Shown piece by piece: positions 1 through 6,409 of a DNA stretch of 6,409 nucleotides. The first letter of the stretch is position 1. Every line of letters starts with the position of its first letter. Under the pieces are notes generated by a model, which ran no database searches, had not been told where the DNA came from, and saw nothing but the letters and a program-made list of their open reading frames with translations. The stretch covers positions 1-6,409 of the forward strand of contig CAIYFE010000165.1 of the NCBI GenBank assembly GCA_903925445.1, in the 5' to 3' direction. The position numbers were made by a program, and so were the translations under genes. The DNA comes from an uncultured Burkholderiales bacterium. GTDB taxonomy: Bacteria > Pseudomonadota > Gammaproteobacteria > Burkholderiales > Burkholderiaceae_C.

Positions 1-412
1 AGTTCACAGGTCGAGCGCTGGGGGGCACCAAAGCTGGCACGCCTTCCCATGCATCGCGAATTTCGCGCATCAAACCGTGTACCTCGTCAATCGCAGCCAC
101 GTCGTTTTGCGAGTTCGCTTGGAACAAACGACGTGTCACATAAGCATAAAGTTCGTTCAGGTTGCTGGCCAAGTCGCCGCCCTTTTCGAAATCCAATGCA
201 CCTTGCAAGCCCAACACGATGCGGGTTGCACGTGTCAAAGCTTTTGATTTTTCAGAAATGTTCAAGTGAACAATGTGACCACGCGCCACGACCAAACTTT
301 CGAGCAAGCCATCAAAAAGCATTTGAATGAGCTGCACGTTGTTGGCGGATGACACACCTGTGGTGACTTTGACATCGCCGTAGCTTTGAATGGCTCGTTG
401 GTTGGTACGCAT
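1..412 (-). CDS. fliS: Flagellin export chaperone FliS (3' end cut by the window edge)
   Basis: FliS is a small cytoplasmic helical chaperone that binds the C-terminus of newly made flagellin, stops it polymerising early and helps deliver it to the FlhA export gate. Reading the minus strand from the ATG at 412 gives 137 codons without a stop to the window edge, starting MRTNQRAIQSYGDVKV. The family hallmarks are visible: a segment around residues 27-40 (QLIQMLFDGLLESL), and LDFEKGGDLASNLNELY at residues 73-89 followed by YVTRRL. FliS proteins are usually about 120-140 residues, so probably only a few C-terminal residues are missing. The start is supported by an AGGAG sequence 9 nt upstream. 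A sigma-28-like promoter lies just before it, fitting a late flagellar gene. It is not preceded by fliD here, unlike the common fliD-fliS order; what follows it lies outside the window. Identification is firm from sequence pattern. Confidence 0.93.
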   Translation of the reverse strand, partial: MRTNQRAIQSYGDVKVTTGVSSANNVQLIQMLFDGLLESLVVARGHIVHLNISEKSKALTRATRIVLGLQGALDFEKGGDLASNLNELYAYVTRRLFQANSQNDVAAIDEVHGLMREIRDAWEGVPALVPPSARPVN

Positions 413-421
413 GTGATCTAA

Positions 422-426
422 CTCCT
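422..426 (-). promoter_or_regulatory. Ribosome binding site of fliS
   Basis: AGGAG on the minus strand (CTCCT on plus), 9 nt before the ATG at 412. It supports that start for fliS and lies downstream of the predicted sigma-28 promoter, so a transcript from that promoter would carry it. Confidence 0.75.
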
Positions 427-449
427 GTGAATTCTGCTTGACACAGAGA

Positions 450-476
450 GTATCGGAAGCGTTGCATCAAACTTGA
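450..476 (-). promoter_or_regulatory. Predicted sigma-28 (FliA) promoter for fliS
   Basis: On the minus strand the -35 element is TCAAGTTT (476-469), then an 11-nt spacer (468-458), then the -10 element TCCGATAC (457-450). The known enterobacterial sigma-28 consensus is TAAAGTTT, 11 nt, GCCGATAA, so the match is 7 of 8 and 6 of 8 with exact spacing. It sits in the only sizeable intergenic gap of the window, 38 nt before the fliS start codon and downstream of the stop of the preceding gene. Transcription would be expected to begin around 443-445, giving a leader of about 31 nt that contains the fliS ribosome binding site. The sequence match is direct observation; activity is inferred. Confidence 0.75.
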
Positions 477-502
477 GAGCCGACTTCATTTAAACCGCCA
501 CT

Positions 503-1300
503 TCAAACTGCTTTGAGTTCAGCCACAGGTTCAATGACCTCAGCCGTCATGTTTTGGGCATCTTCTTCAGCGGCAATATCTTGCCGCTGCTGCTCTTCGT
601 AGGCTTGAACTTGCTCTAAGGCTTGTACAGGTGCAATCACTTGCGCTTGTTGCGATTCGTCAGTCAGCGCCAATGCTTCTTGCGCTGGAGCAGGTTCTTC
701 GGGCTCAGGCGCAGGCGCATGCACTTCATCGACCAGCAACCATTCTGAATAAGGAATTTCAACCGCAATGTTGGCGCGCTGATGCAGCATGTTGGTCACG
801 CTGTCCAGCGTTTGCTGCAGGCGAGCCAAATCTTCAGGCTCACGCACATCCGGGCTGAGTTCAGCAAATTCATGGGCAACTCGGTAAATGCTGCCCAAAT
901 GTTGGGACGGCAACCACGAGTTCACAAAGCCGCGCGGTGTATCGATCTTGCGTTGCGAAGCGGGGCTGTTGGAGACCTTGGCGCGACCATCCGTCAACCC
1001 GTCTTTGAACGTCAAGCCAATGTGCTCGCGCAAGATGGGTTCGTAATGCACGCGCAAAGCGTCAATCAACTGCGCATCAAATCCGCTCATGGGTCGACCA
1101 TTCATGGCGTCCCACAGACGTTTGCCTTCAAGTCCGGCAAACAAGATGTCGCCGGGGGGCTCCATGTCTGTTTCTTCTTCAACAGGCTTGGCGGGTGTTT
1201 GCAGGTTCGACAAGTGATTGACTTTGTCGATCAAGTACAAGGTCAAGATGACCAGCAGTAGCAAGATCCAAGAAATCACATTCATCATGAAATTACTCAT
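503..1300 (-). CDS. Unrecognised membrane-anchored protein coupled to fliA
   Basis: I do not recognise this 265-residue protein. Residues 8-24 are a strongly hydrophobic stretch (VISWILLLLVILTLYLI), best read as one N-terminal membrane anchor. A short linker rich in P and E follows (about 35-50). The core, about 49-193, is mixed in composition and looks folded, with segments such as GKRLWDAMNGRPMSGFD (59-75) and a probable amphipathic helix at about 156-175. The tail from about 194 to the end is low in complexity, rich in A, E, P and Q, and strongly acidic, with just one Arg and one Lys. The ATG overlaps the fliA stop as ATGA, and a strong Shine-Dalgarno sequence lies 6 nt before it, favouring this start over the Met codons at residues 5 and 6. 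Coupling to fliA and the placement genes suggests a role in flagellar assembly, placement or motility control, but that is inference. It does not resemble FlgM, FliD or chemotaxis proteins that I know. Confidence 0.85.
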   Translation of the reverse strand: MSNFMMNVISWILLLLVILTLYLIDKVNHLSNLQTPAKPVEEETDMEPPGDILFAGLEGKRLWDAMNGRPMSGFDAQLIDALRVHYEPILREHIGLTFKDGLTDGRAKVSNSPASQRKIDTPRGFVNSWLPSQHLGSIYRVAHEFAELSPDVREPEDLARLQQTLDSVTNMLHQRANIAVEIPYSEWLLVDEVHAPAPEPEEPAPAQEALALTDESQQAQVIAPVQALEQVQAYEEQQRQDIAAEEDAQNMTAEVIEPVAELKAV

Positions 1301-2052
1301 GCGTGTCTCCTTTGCGCTGCACCCTCAGCGGTGTGCCCATCCACTTGCAAGGTGCCTCGCAACTTTTTGACCACGGAAGAAAGAATTTGACTCACGCGCG
1401 ACTCGCTCACGCCCAAGGTCTCGCCAATCTCTTTGAGGTTGAATTCCTCCACGTAGTACAGCTGCATGACCAATTGCTCACGCTCTGGCAAATCGGAGAT
1501 GGCTTGCGTGACCGCGTCCATGAATTGCGCTTCTTCGACGATGGCATCGGGTTGCTGCGAGGTGTCATCCGCAATGCTCATGACTTCTTCGGTCACCACT
1601 TCCATGGAGTAGGTTTCAAAGAGCTTGGCTTTGCCGCGCTCTTTGTGGAAATCTTCCAGGTCCTTGCCCATGTAGTCGGCAATTTCAGTTTGTGTTGGCG
1701 TGCGCCCCAATTCAGCAGCCAAGGTGTGGATGCTTTCGTTGTGCGACTTGTTGAATGCCACGGCTGAGCGCGGCAAGAACGACAAGCGACGCACTTCATC
1801 GAGCATGGCGCCTCGCACACGGCTGTGTGCAAAGTTTTCGAATTCAACGCCTTTGGCTGGGTCGTAGGCGCGTGAAGCCTCCAACAAGCCAATCATGCCG
1901 ACTTGGACCAACTCATCCAACTCCATAAAAGCTGGAATCCGTGCCTTCAAATGCAACGCGACGCGCTTGACCAGCCCCAAATGGGCCATCACCAAGTCCT
2001 CGCCCTTGGGCTTCAAGGACTCGTACATTTGAACGGGCGACATGGGCTTCAT
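1297..2052 (-). CDS. fliA: Flagellar sigma factor FliA (sigma-28)
   Basis: FliA directs RNA polymerase to late flagellar promoters such as those for flagellin, chaperones, motor and chemotaxis genes; in well studied bacteria it is held inactive by FlgM until the hook is complete. The 251-residue product has the usual domain order. Sigma region 2 (about 18-97) includes MELDELVQVGMIGLLEA and the -10 recognition stretch FAHSRVRGAMLDEVRR (74-89), followed by PRS. Region 3 (about 105-155) includes LAAELGRTPTQTEIADYMG. Region 4 (about 180-232) holds LPEREQLVMQLYY and the helix-turn-helix FNLKEIGETLGVSESRVSQIL. There is no region 1.1, as expected. The C-terminal extension after residue 233 is short and variable. 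The start at 2052 overlaps the flhG stop as ATGA; a second ATG three codons in (2043) is possible, and neither has a good Shine-Dalgarno match. No flgM is seen in the window. Confidence 0.97.
   Translation of the reverse strand: MKPMSPVQMYESLKPKGEDLVMAHLGLVKRVALHLKARIPAFMELDELVQVGMIGLLEASRAYDPAKGVEFENFAHSRVRGAMLDEVRRLSFLPRSAVAFNKSHNESIHTLAAELGRTPTQTEIADYMGKDLEDFHKERGKAKLFETYSMEVVTEEVMSIADDTSQQPDAIVEEAQFMDAVTQAISDLPEREQLVMQLYYVEEFNLKEIGETLGVSESRVSQILSSVVKKLRGTLQVDGHTAEGAAQRRHA
1307..1313 (-). promoter_or_regulatory. Strong ribosome binding site of the unknown gene, inside the end of fliA
   Basis: AAAGGAG on the minus strand, 6 nt before the ATG at 1300. It lies within the last codons of fliA and is one of the two best Shine-Dalgarno matches in the window. 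It fixes the start of the downstream protein and suggests that this protein is made efficiently even though its gene overlaps fliA. Confidence 0.75.
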
Positions 2053-2876
2053 GATTCAGCCGGACTGGTTTGCATCAGCCGTTCCATAAAAAACTGCATG
2101 CCACCTGAGGCGTGGTCAATGGGTCGCAGTTGGGTGCACAACTCAGCCAATCGGCGATAGTCACGCGCGGCGCCAGTGCCTGGCGCCATTTCCATGACGG
2201 ATTGGTATTTTTTGAGGGATCGCAAGACCATTTCGTCTTCTTCAATCGAGGTCAGGTAGTGCACGGGCGCACCCAAAAAGCGCACACACACATCGTTGAG
2301 TTTTTTGTACAACTTCCAACCCTCGGTTTGACTGGCAACCATGTTGGGCAGCAAGTAGATTTCGTCCAACTCCATCTCTTTGCTGAGAATTTTGATGGTG
2401 CCGTAAGCATCGGCAATGGAAGACGGATCGTCTTTGACCACAATGAATCGACGCTGGCACGATGCCAAGAAAGACAAAACAGAAGGCGAAATGCCGGCGG
2501 CGATGTCCACGATCAAGTAATCGATGTCATCGGAGAGCACGCCAAACGATTGGACGATGCTGGCCGCTTGGATTTGGCTCAAACCCGCCAACTCTTGCAT
2601 GCCCGAGGCGCCGGGGATCAACTTCACGCCTTGGCGTGTGGTGATCATGATGTCTTGCAGGCTTTTTTGCCCAGACAAGAAATGACCCAAGTTGTATTCA
2701 GCGCGCGCACCCAAGGCAATTTGCGCATTGGCAAGCCCCAAGTCCGCGTCAAACAACATGACGCTGTGACCGAGCTGCGTCAAAGCCACCGCAAGGTTGA
2801 TAGAGGTGGTGGTCTTGCCCACGCCACCTTTACCGCTGGCAATGCCGATGACTTCTGTGTGTCGAATTTGACTCAT
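2049..2876 (-). CDS. flhG: MinD-like ATPase FlhG (FleN), flagellar number regulator
   Basis: FlhG/FleN is a ParA/MinD-family ATPase that cycles on and off the membrane and restricts the number of flagella, acting with FlhF. Numbering from the ATG at 2876 (275 residues), the deviant Walker A motif SGKGGVGKT is at 14-22 with both lysines (K16, K21). FDADLGLAN is at 42-50 and the Walker B stretch IVDIAAGIS is at 122-130. The C-terminal GMQFFMERLMQ (about 259-269) looks like the amphipathic membrane-targeting helix of this family. Length and layout fit FleN of Pseudomonas. An alternative GTG start at 2882 adds two residues and would overlap the flhF stop as GTGA; I prefer the ATG because an AGG lies 7 nt upstream of it, but this is weak. 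The N-terminus before Walker A is only about 13 residues and has no DQAxxLR motif, the FlhF-activating element known from some FlhG proteins. It lies between flhF and fliA, the usual order. Confidence 0.96.
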   Translation of the reverse strand: MSQIRHTEVIGIASGKGGVGKTTTSINLAVALTQLGHSVMLFDADLGLANAQIALGARAEYNLGHFLSGQKSLQDIMITTRQGVKLIPGASGMQELAGLSQIQAASIVQSFGVLSDDIDYLIVDIAAGISPSVLSFLASCQRRFIVVKDDPSSIADAYGTIKILSKEMELDEIYLLPNMVASQTEGWKLYKKLNDVCVRFLGAPVHYLTSIEEDEMVLRSLKKYQSVMEMAPGTGAARDYRRLAELCTQLRPIDHASGGMQFFMERLMQTSPAES

Positions 2877-2878
2877 GT

Positions 2879-4273
2879 TCACGCCTGTGTTTCGTTTTGA
2901 ATTCGTGAAGAAATTTCTGACAACTTAGAACCTGCCAAAGCACTCAGCGCTGACTCTCGGTCTGGGTTGACATTTTGTTTTGCCAAACCCAAGCCTTCTA
3001 GCGCGCAGTCCACCAAGTCTGCCAAATTCATTTCTTGCACCAAATCTTGCGCTCGCTCGCCTTGACTTGCGACAGAAACTGTCATCGTGCGATCGCTCAA
3101 GAATTGCAGCAATGCCCAAGGCTGGCTCGATTCGTCGAGTTTGCTCAACATCAAGCTAGACCATGCATTGTCGGTGTTTTCAAACACCCGACGAATGGTG
3201 GCAGAAGAAGAATCCGCAGGAACAACTGCATGAAATTCAACGTTTTTAGCTACTGCGCGAATGTCTGCCAAGCGTTCATTCATTTGAACGCCGGGGGTGT
3301 CAATCAAAATCAGTTGCCGACCTTCGTTTTCTTCGAGCAAAAGTTTTAATGTGCCTGCGCTCGTGGCGCGCACACAGTCAACGCCGGAGTGAGCGCACAG
3401 CAATTGTGTTTGGCTCCAAGCGCCAGCACGTTGGTCATGAAAGCTCACCACCAAGATTTTTTCGCTGCCAGCTTGCTGAGCCGCTGCATGGGCCAAGCGA
3501 GCCACCATCATGGATTTACCAGCACCCGAGGGGCCAGCCAACACATGCACGCCGGACTTAGGAGCGCTGGCAGTTTGTTGTTCGATGGTGTGCGCCAATT
3601 GACGTTTGAGCGCGGCCAATGCGTCGTTGAGGTTGTCAAAATCTTTGATGCTGTCGATCAACAAAGCACGCAACGCGACCGGAATGGGTGCATCGTTGAG
3701 CGCATCGCGCAAGGGGCTGAGCGCGGGATGCAAAGGCATGCCACCTTGCCACGCAGCGACTTGCTGGCTGAGCTTGAATTCCCGACGCAAAGAGGCCAAC
3801 TCTTCGCGCACTTGAGCGACCACTTCGCGCACACGTTCGCTGTCTTGTTGTTGAGCCAGTTGTTGCGCTTGTTGTTGCTCCATCGCCTCGGTTTTGCTCT
3901 TTTCTTGCAACTTGACCTCGCGGGGCTTTGTGCCCACGAATGCGGCTTTGGGTTGCGGCTTGACTTCAACAATAGGCTGTGCAGTTTGCGTTGCTTGCGA
4001 TTGCCGCGCCACACGCTTGTTGTTTTCTAAGTTTTGACCCAGCAACACGTCAAATTTGCCTTTAGGGGCAGTTGACGTGGCGCGTGAAAACTCCGGCTTG
4101 AGATAAGGCTCGGCCTCTTCTGTGGGCATGGGAGGCAAGTCCACCGCAACGATGAGCTCGGTCATGCCATTGACTTGGCTGCTAGAGATGATCATCACGT
4201 CAGAGCCAAATTGGGCAATAGCCTTTTCATTGGCAGCGCGTGCGTCGCGGGCGAGGATGCGTTTGAGTTCCAT
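2879..4273 (-). CDS. flhF: SRP-type GTPase FlhF, flagellar placement protein
   Basis: FlhF is the third member of the SRP GTPase family (with Ffh and FtsY) and marks where a flagellum is built, usually at the pole. The 464-residue product has the expected three parts. The N-terminal B domain starts MELKRILARDARAANEKA and runs to about 46. A long variable linker with a Q-rich stretch (133-143) precedes an N-domain-like helical part (about 145-235). The G domain starts near 240, with P-loop GPSGAGKS at 247-254, DQRAGA at 280-285 in place of the usual DTYRxxA, DTPGV at 325-329 in place of DTAG, SKLDES at 377-382 in place of TKLDE, and SQGERAQDL at 403-411 matching the TTGQRVPEDL end motif. So the fold is clear but the motifs are divergent. 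The start has only a weak GTGAG 7 nt upstream. Its end abuts or overlaps flhG. No frameshift is seen. Confidence 0.94.
   Translation of the reverse strand: MELKRILARDARAANEKAIAQFGSDVMIISSSQVNGMTELIVAVDLPPMPTEEAEPYLKPEFSRATSTAPKGKFDVLLGQNLENNKRVARQSQATQTAQPIVEVKPQPKAAFVGTKPREVKLQEKSKTEAMEQQQAQQLAQQQDSERVREVVAQVREELASLRREFKLSQQVAAWQGGMPLHPALSPLRDALNDAPIPVALRALLIDSIKDFDNLNDALAALKRQLAHTIEQQTASAPKSGVHVLAGPSGAGKSMMVARLAHAAAQQAGSEKILVVSFHDQRAGAWSQTQLLCAHSGVDCVRATSAGTLKLLLEENEGRQLILIDTPGVQMNERLADIRAVAKNVEFHAVVPADSSSATIRRVFENTDNAWSSLMLSKLDESSQPWALLQFLSDRTMTVSVASQGERAQDLVQEMNLADLVDCALEGLGLAKQNVNPDRESALSALAGSKLSEISSRIQNETQA
3844..3881 (-). repeat. CAA/CAG-rich simple tract in the flhF linker
   Basis: The minus strand encodes an almost pure glutamine run (MEQQQAQQLAQQQDS, residues 131-145 of FlhF) written mainly with CAA codons broken by GCG, CTG and GCT. 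It falls in the variable linker between the B and NG domains, where length differences between strains would be tolerated. Confidence 0.6.
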
Positions 4274-4301
4274 GTGTCAGCTCACTGGTTCTTCACTGGG
4301 A

Positions 4302-6409
4302 TCAGGCCGGAGATTGGGCTGTCTTGGTGTCCACGGTGTGGACCACTTTGACGGCTTGGTCATCTGGAATTTCACTGTAGGACAGCACCGTCAAGTCGTT
4401 CACTCGGAAACGTGCGGCTTTGGAAAGCCAGCCACGGATCAAGGGTGAAACCACCAAAACAGCGGGATGTCCCATTTCTTCTAAGGTGCGTGCGCCTTGG
4501 CGCAACGCGGCAAAAAGGTTTTCTGCCAAGCTCGGCTCTAACACCACGGGTTGACCGGGTTGGCTTTGTTGCAGCACGTTGTGCAGCAATTGTTCGAGCG
4601 TGGGTTCAAGTGTCATCACTTGCAAGCTGTTGTCGCCATCGACCAAGGCTTGCATGATCATGCGACCTAACTTGGGTCGAATCATGGAGGTCAACTGGTC
4701 AGGATCTTGGGTGCGTGTGCTGGCGTCAATCAGCGCTTCCGCAATCGTGCGCATGTCACGAATCGAGACAGATTCGTTGAGCAAGTTCTGCAAGATGCGC
4801 GTCAAGGCGCCCAACGACAGTTTGGCTGGCACCAAGTCTTCGACCAATTTGGGCGACTTGGCGCTGAGTTTGTTGAGCAACTGTTGCGTCTCGTCGTGGC
4901 TGAGCATTTCTGCTGCGTTTTCACGCAAGACTTTGTTCAAGTGCGTTGAGATGGCAGTCGCGGCATCGACCACGGTGTAGCCCAGCGTGCGCGCTTGGTC
5001 ACGTTGAGAGGGCTCAATCCACACAGCTTCCAAGCCAAACGCTGGTTCGCGCGTCTCCAAGCCTTCGATCTTGCCGTAGACATGGCCGGGGTTGATGGCC
5101 AGCTCGCGCCCCACTTTGACTTCGCCTTTGCCGCGCACCACGCCTTTGAGGATGATGTTGTAGGCATCGGGATCGATGTTGAGGTCGTCACGGATGCGCA
5201 CCGGCTGCACCAAAAAGCCCAGTTCAGCCGACAATTTTTTACGCACACCTTTGACGCGGTTCATCAGCTCGCCACCGGTGTCGGTGTTGACCAGCGGAAT
5301 CAGGCCATAGCCGATTTCCAACCCGATCAAATCAACTTGGTCCACATCGTCCCAATCCAATTCTTTGGGAGCGCTGGCAGCAGAGGCTGCGGCTGCTTCG
5401 GTTTCGGCTTTTTGTTCGTGGGTGTCTTGCACTTCGCGAGACACCACCATCAGCCCCAAGCCCATCGAGGCAGCGGCCAAGGTCATGAACATCAAATGTG
5501 GCATGCCGGGCACCATGCCCAAAATGACCAAAATGCCGCCGGAGATGAACAAGGCGCTGGGGTTAGAAAGTTGTGTACTCGCTTGCTCGGTGATGGATTC
5601 GGCCGTGGTCACGCGGGTCACGATGATGGCCGTTGCCAAAGACAGCAACAGCGATGGAATTTGTGCCACCAAGCCGTCACCAATGGTCAACAAGGTGTAG
5701 AGCTTGCCTGCTTCGCCCACGGGTAAATCGTGTTGAGCCACGCCAATGATCAAGCCGCCAATCAAGTTGATCATTAAAATCAAGAAGCCCGCCATCGCGT
5801 CGCCGCTGACGAATTTAGAGGCACCATCCATCGAGCCGAAGAAGTCAGACTCTTGTGCCAACTCGGCGCGGCGTTTTTTGGCCGTTTCTTGGTCGATGAT
5901 GCCGGCATTCAAATCCGCATCGATCGACATTTGTTTGCCAGGCATGGCGTCCAAGGTAAAACGAGCGTTCACTTCAGACACGCGCCCTGCACCTTTGGTC
6001 ACCACGGCAAAGTTGATGATCATCAAAATCCCGAAGATGATGAAGCCCACCACATAATTACCACCAATCACAAACTCGCCAAACGCGGCCACCACACGAC
6101 CCGCAGCATGCGAGCCTTCGTGGCCGTGAACCAAAATCACACGTGCAGAGGCCACGTTCAAAGCCAAACGCAACATCGTGGCAAACAAGAGCACGGTGGG
6201 GAAGGAAGAAAACTCCAGCGGCTTGCGGGTGGCAATGGCCACCATGATCACCACCAGGCTACACATGATGTTGAAAGTAAACAAAAAATCTAACAAAAGC
6301 GGCGGAAGCGGCAAAACCAGCATCGCCATGATGACGAGCACCACCACCGGCACGGTGAGTCCGGAGAAATCAAACTTTGACAAGTTCTGTCGAATCGTTG
6401 ACAGAGAAA
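4302..6409 (-). CDS. flhA: Flagellar export gate protein FlhA (5' end beyond the window)
   Basis: FlhA forms the nonameric ring of the flagellar type III export gate; its membrane part helps couple ion flow to secretion and its cytoplasmic ring docks chaperone-cargo complexes, including FliS-flagellin. Counting from an in-frame TTG at 6383, 693 residues are visible. Several membrane helices occupy about 11-125 and 197-316. The FHIPEP signature RVSEVNARFTLDAMPGKQM (134-152, continuing SIDAD) is intact. D186 and D195 in GSMDGASKFVSGDAMAG match D199 and D208 of E. coli FlhA. An Ala- and Glu-rich linker (about 318-345) leads to the soluble domain (about 346-685). The frame stays open from 6383 to the edge (8 more codons), TTG has no Shine-Dalgarno match, and the offset of 13 residues from E. 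coli suggests that the true start is just outside the window. It ends 28 nt before flhF, with no terminator in between, so it probably shares an operon with it. flhB would be expected upstream. Confidence 0.97.
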   Translation of the reverse strand, partial: SLSTIRQNLSKFDFSGLTVPVVVLVIMAMLVLPLPPLLLDFLFTFNIMCSLVVIMVAIATRKPLEFSSFPTVLLFATMLRLALNVASARVILVHGHEGSHAAGRVVAAFGEFVIGGNYVVGFIIFGILMIINFAVVTKGAGRVSEVNARFTLDAMPGKQMSIDADLNAGIIDQETAKKRRAELAQESDFFGSMDGASKFVSGDAMAGFLILMINLIGGLIIGVAQHDLPVGEAGKLYTLLTIGDGLVAQIPSLLLSLATAIIVTRVTTAESITEQASTQLSNPSALFISGGILVILGMVPGMPHLMFMTLAAASMGLGLMVVSREVQDTHEQKAETEAAAASAASAPKELDWDDVDQVDLIGLEIGYGLIPLVNTDTGGELMNRVKGVRKKLSAELGFLVQPVRIRDDLNIDPDAYNIILKGVVRGKGEVKVGRELAINPGHVYGKIEGLETREPAFGLEAVWIEPSQRDQARTLGYTVVDAATAISTHLNKVLRENAAEMLSHDETQQLLNKLSAKSPKLVEDLVPAKLSLGALTRILQNLLNESVSIRDMRTIAEALIDASTRTQDPDQLTSMIRPKLGRMIMQALVDGDNSLQVMTLEPTLEQLLHNVLQQSQPGQPVVLEPSLAENLFAALRQGARTLEEMGHPAVLVVSPLIRGWLSKAARFRVNDLTVLSYSEIPDDQAVKVVHTVDTKTAQSPA

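Noticed and set aside
438..466. TTGACA on the plus strand at 438-443, resembling a sigma-70 -35 element.
   Set aside because: The position 17 nt downstream reads GTTGCA, not a -10 element, and transcription would only run antisense into the unknown gene.
413..502. Possible terminator between the unknown gene and fliS.
   Set aside because: No GC-rich hairpin followed by a T run is visible on the minus strand; the gap is better explained by the sigma-28 promoter and the fliS leader.
2112..2900. A 262-codon open frame on the plus strand opposite flhG.
   Set aside because: It lies wholly antisense to a clear FlhG gene with intact motifs, and its translation resembles no protein I know. Long antisense frames are expected from the codon bias here.
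3389..4030. A 213-codon open frame on the plus strand opposite flhF.
   Set aside because: Shadow of flhF; the low-complexity Leu runs arise from the reverse of its CAA-rich linker.
4995..5726. A 243-codon open frame on the plus strand opposite flhA.
   Set aside because: It is antisense to conserved FlhA coding sequence, rich in His, Gln and Phe as expected from a shadow frame, and without recognisable domains.
6381..6383. TTG as the real flhA start codon.
   Set aside because: No Shine-Dalgarno match precedes it, the frame is open to the window edge, and comparison with E. coli FlhA suggests about 13 more N-terminal residues.
6386..6405. Inverted repeat TCTGTC / GACAGA with an 8-nt loop near the 5' end of flhA.
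   Set aside because: The 6-bp stem is short enough to occur by chance in a window this size, and it probably lies within flhA coding sequence because the true start appears to be further upstream.

Overview
The window is a flagellar gene cluster from a bacterium that looks like a betaproteobacterium. Order Burkholderiales, with a Comamonadaceae-like flavour, is my best guess from protein style, gene order and moderate GC content. The genus cannot be fixed from the sequence alone. Every gene I support lies on the minus strand, so transcription runs from high to low coordinates.

Reading in the direction of transcription: flhA (6409 to 4302, 5' end cut by the window edge) encodes the export-gate membrane protein of the flagellar type III secretion system. 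After a 28-nt gap come flhF (4273 to 2879, SRP-type GTPase that places the flagellum), flhG/fleN (2876 or 2882 to 2049, MinD-like ATPase that limits flagellar number), fliA (2052 to 1297, sigma-28 for late flagellar genes) and a 265-residue protein that I do not recognise (1300 to 503), which has one N-terminal membrane segment and an acidic tail. From flhF to the unknown gene, neighbours abut or overlap by 4 nt, which indicates one operon with translational coupling. After a 90-nt gap, fliS (412 to beyond position 1) encodes the flagellin export chaperone; its last residues are cut off.

The genes follow the flagellar hierarchy: secretion gate, then placement and number control, then the late sigma factor, then a late gene. 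The gap before fliS holds a good match to a sigma-28 promoter (450-476), with an 11-nt spacer and a Shine-Dalgarno sequence downstream. The FliA protein encoded about 0.8 kb upstream would therefore be expected to switch on fliS directly.

I see no RNA gene, mobile element, CRISPR array or clear terminator. Most of the window is ordinary flagellar content. The points that deserve a second look are the unrecognised membrane-anchored protein coupled to fliA, the divergent GTPase motifs of FlhF together with an FlhG lacking an N-terminal activator stretch, and the sigma-28 promoter at fliS.
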